DNA from: Engraulis encrasicolus
Lineage: Eukaryota > Chordata > Actinopteri > Clupeiformes > Engraulidae
NCBI RefSeq assembly: GCF_034702125.1
Contig: NC_085869.1
Span: forward strand, 10,194,086-10,258,085
Direction of reading: 5' to 3'
Length of the DNA stretch: 64,000 nucleotides
Both the position numbers and the translations under genes were made by a program. Shown here one piece after another: positions 63,677 to 64,000 of this stretch; the stretch's first letter is position 1, and every line of letters starts with the position of its first letter. The notes beneath the pieces were generated by a model that saw only the letters and a program-made list of their open reading frames with translations, ran no database searches and was not told where the DNA came from.

Positions 63677-64000
63677 CTCACTCTCACTCTGCCTCTGTCT
63701 CGGTCTCTTCCTCACGGTCTGTCATTTTGTCTGTCTCCATACTCTCTGGTGAGATGCTCGCTCGATAATCTCTTAGAACCGTTCACTCCGCTCCCCTTCT
63801 CTCTATTCCCGTCACTCTTTCTGTCCCTCTATTTTTTTCCCCTTGCATGCTATCTCTCTTGGTGTGTTCCAATACTCGTACTGTCCGCCCTTTCCGCACT
63901 GTATTTGGGTACGCAGGGTGTTCCATTTCTAATCGCGACGGTAAAGTGTACTGTAAATTACCCGGATAGCGCCCCCGAAACGGCAATTTTTTGAAGTGTG

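Overview
The window is eukaryotic DNA from a ray-finned (teleost) fish. The evidence is intron-rich vertebrate genes with GT/AG junctions, fish-type orthologues, very abundant (CA)n/(TC)n/(TATC)n microsatellites, tRNA-derived SINEs, LINE tails and many hAT-like MITEs. The species cannot be determined from the sequence. There is no prokaryotic gene, CRISPR array or operon.

Three protein-coding genes lie head to tail on the + strand. (1) trpm2 occupies 1819-22321: 19 exons encode the last 761 residues of the ADP-ribose-gated cation channel, from the pre-S1 helix through S1-S6, the TRP helix and coiled coil to the C-terminal NUDT9-H domain and stop codon. Its 5' half lies before the window. (2) commd6 occupies 23372-28836: 7 exons encode a complete 199-aa COMM-domain protein. 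(3) tbc1d4 (AS160) occupies 31077-63474 and runs off the right edge: 6 exons encode the first 444 residues, including the PTB region and two conserved Akt-type phosphorylation motifs. Reading frame and splice phase close at every junction of all three models. COMMD6 and TBC1D4 are also neighbours in human (13q22). The genes have no obvious shared pathway.

Region by region: 1-1.8 kb is upstream trpm2 intron or flank with an exon-like pair I cannot assign. 1.8-22.3 kb is trpm2. Its largest intron in the window (15.8-20.8 kb) holds a three-level transposon nest. 22.3-23.4 kb is the short trpm2-commd6 gap. 23.4-28.8 kb is commd6, with a MITE in its 3' UTR region. 29.1-31.1 kb is the intergenic interval and tbc1d4 5' region. 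31.5-54.9 kb is tbc1d4 intron 1 (23.5 kb), almost entirely repeats. It contains a ~960-bp repeat pair, TTAA-flanked MITEs, hAT-like MITEs with perfect 8-bp target duplications and a truncated LINE. 54.9-63.5 kb holds tbc1d4 exons 2-6.

The most unusual observation is that splice junctions of functional exons are repeatedly echoed by decayed copies of the same junction plus the adjacent exon sequence inside neighbouring introns. This affects three trpm2 acceptors, one tbc1d4 acceptor (three copies) and one commd6 donor. They look like local duplications leaving decoy splice sites. The transposon landscape also contains two elements carrying ordered arrays of a private short motif.
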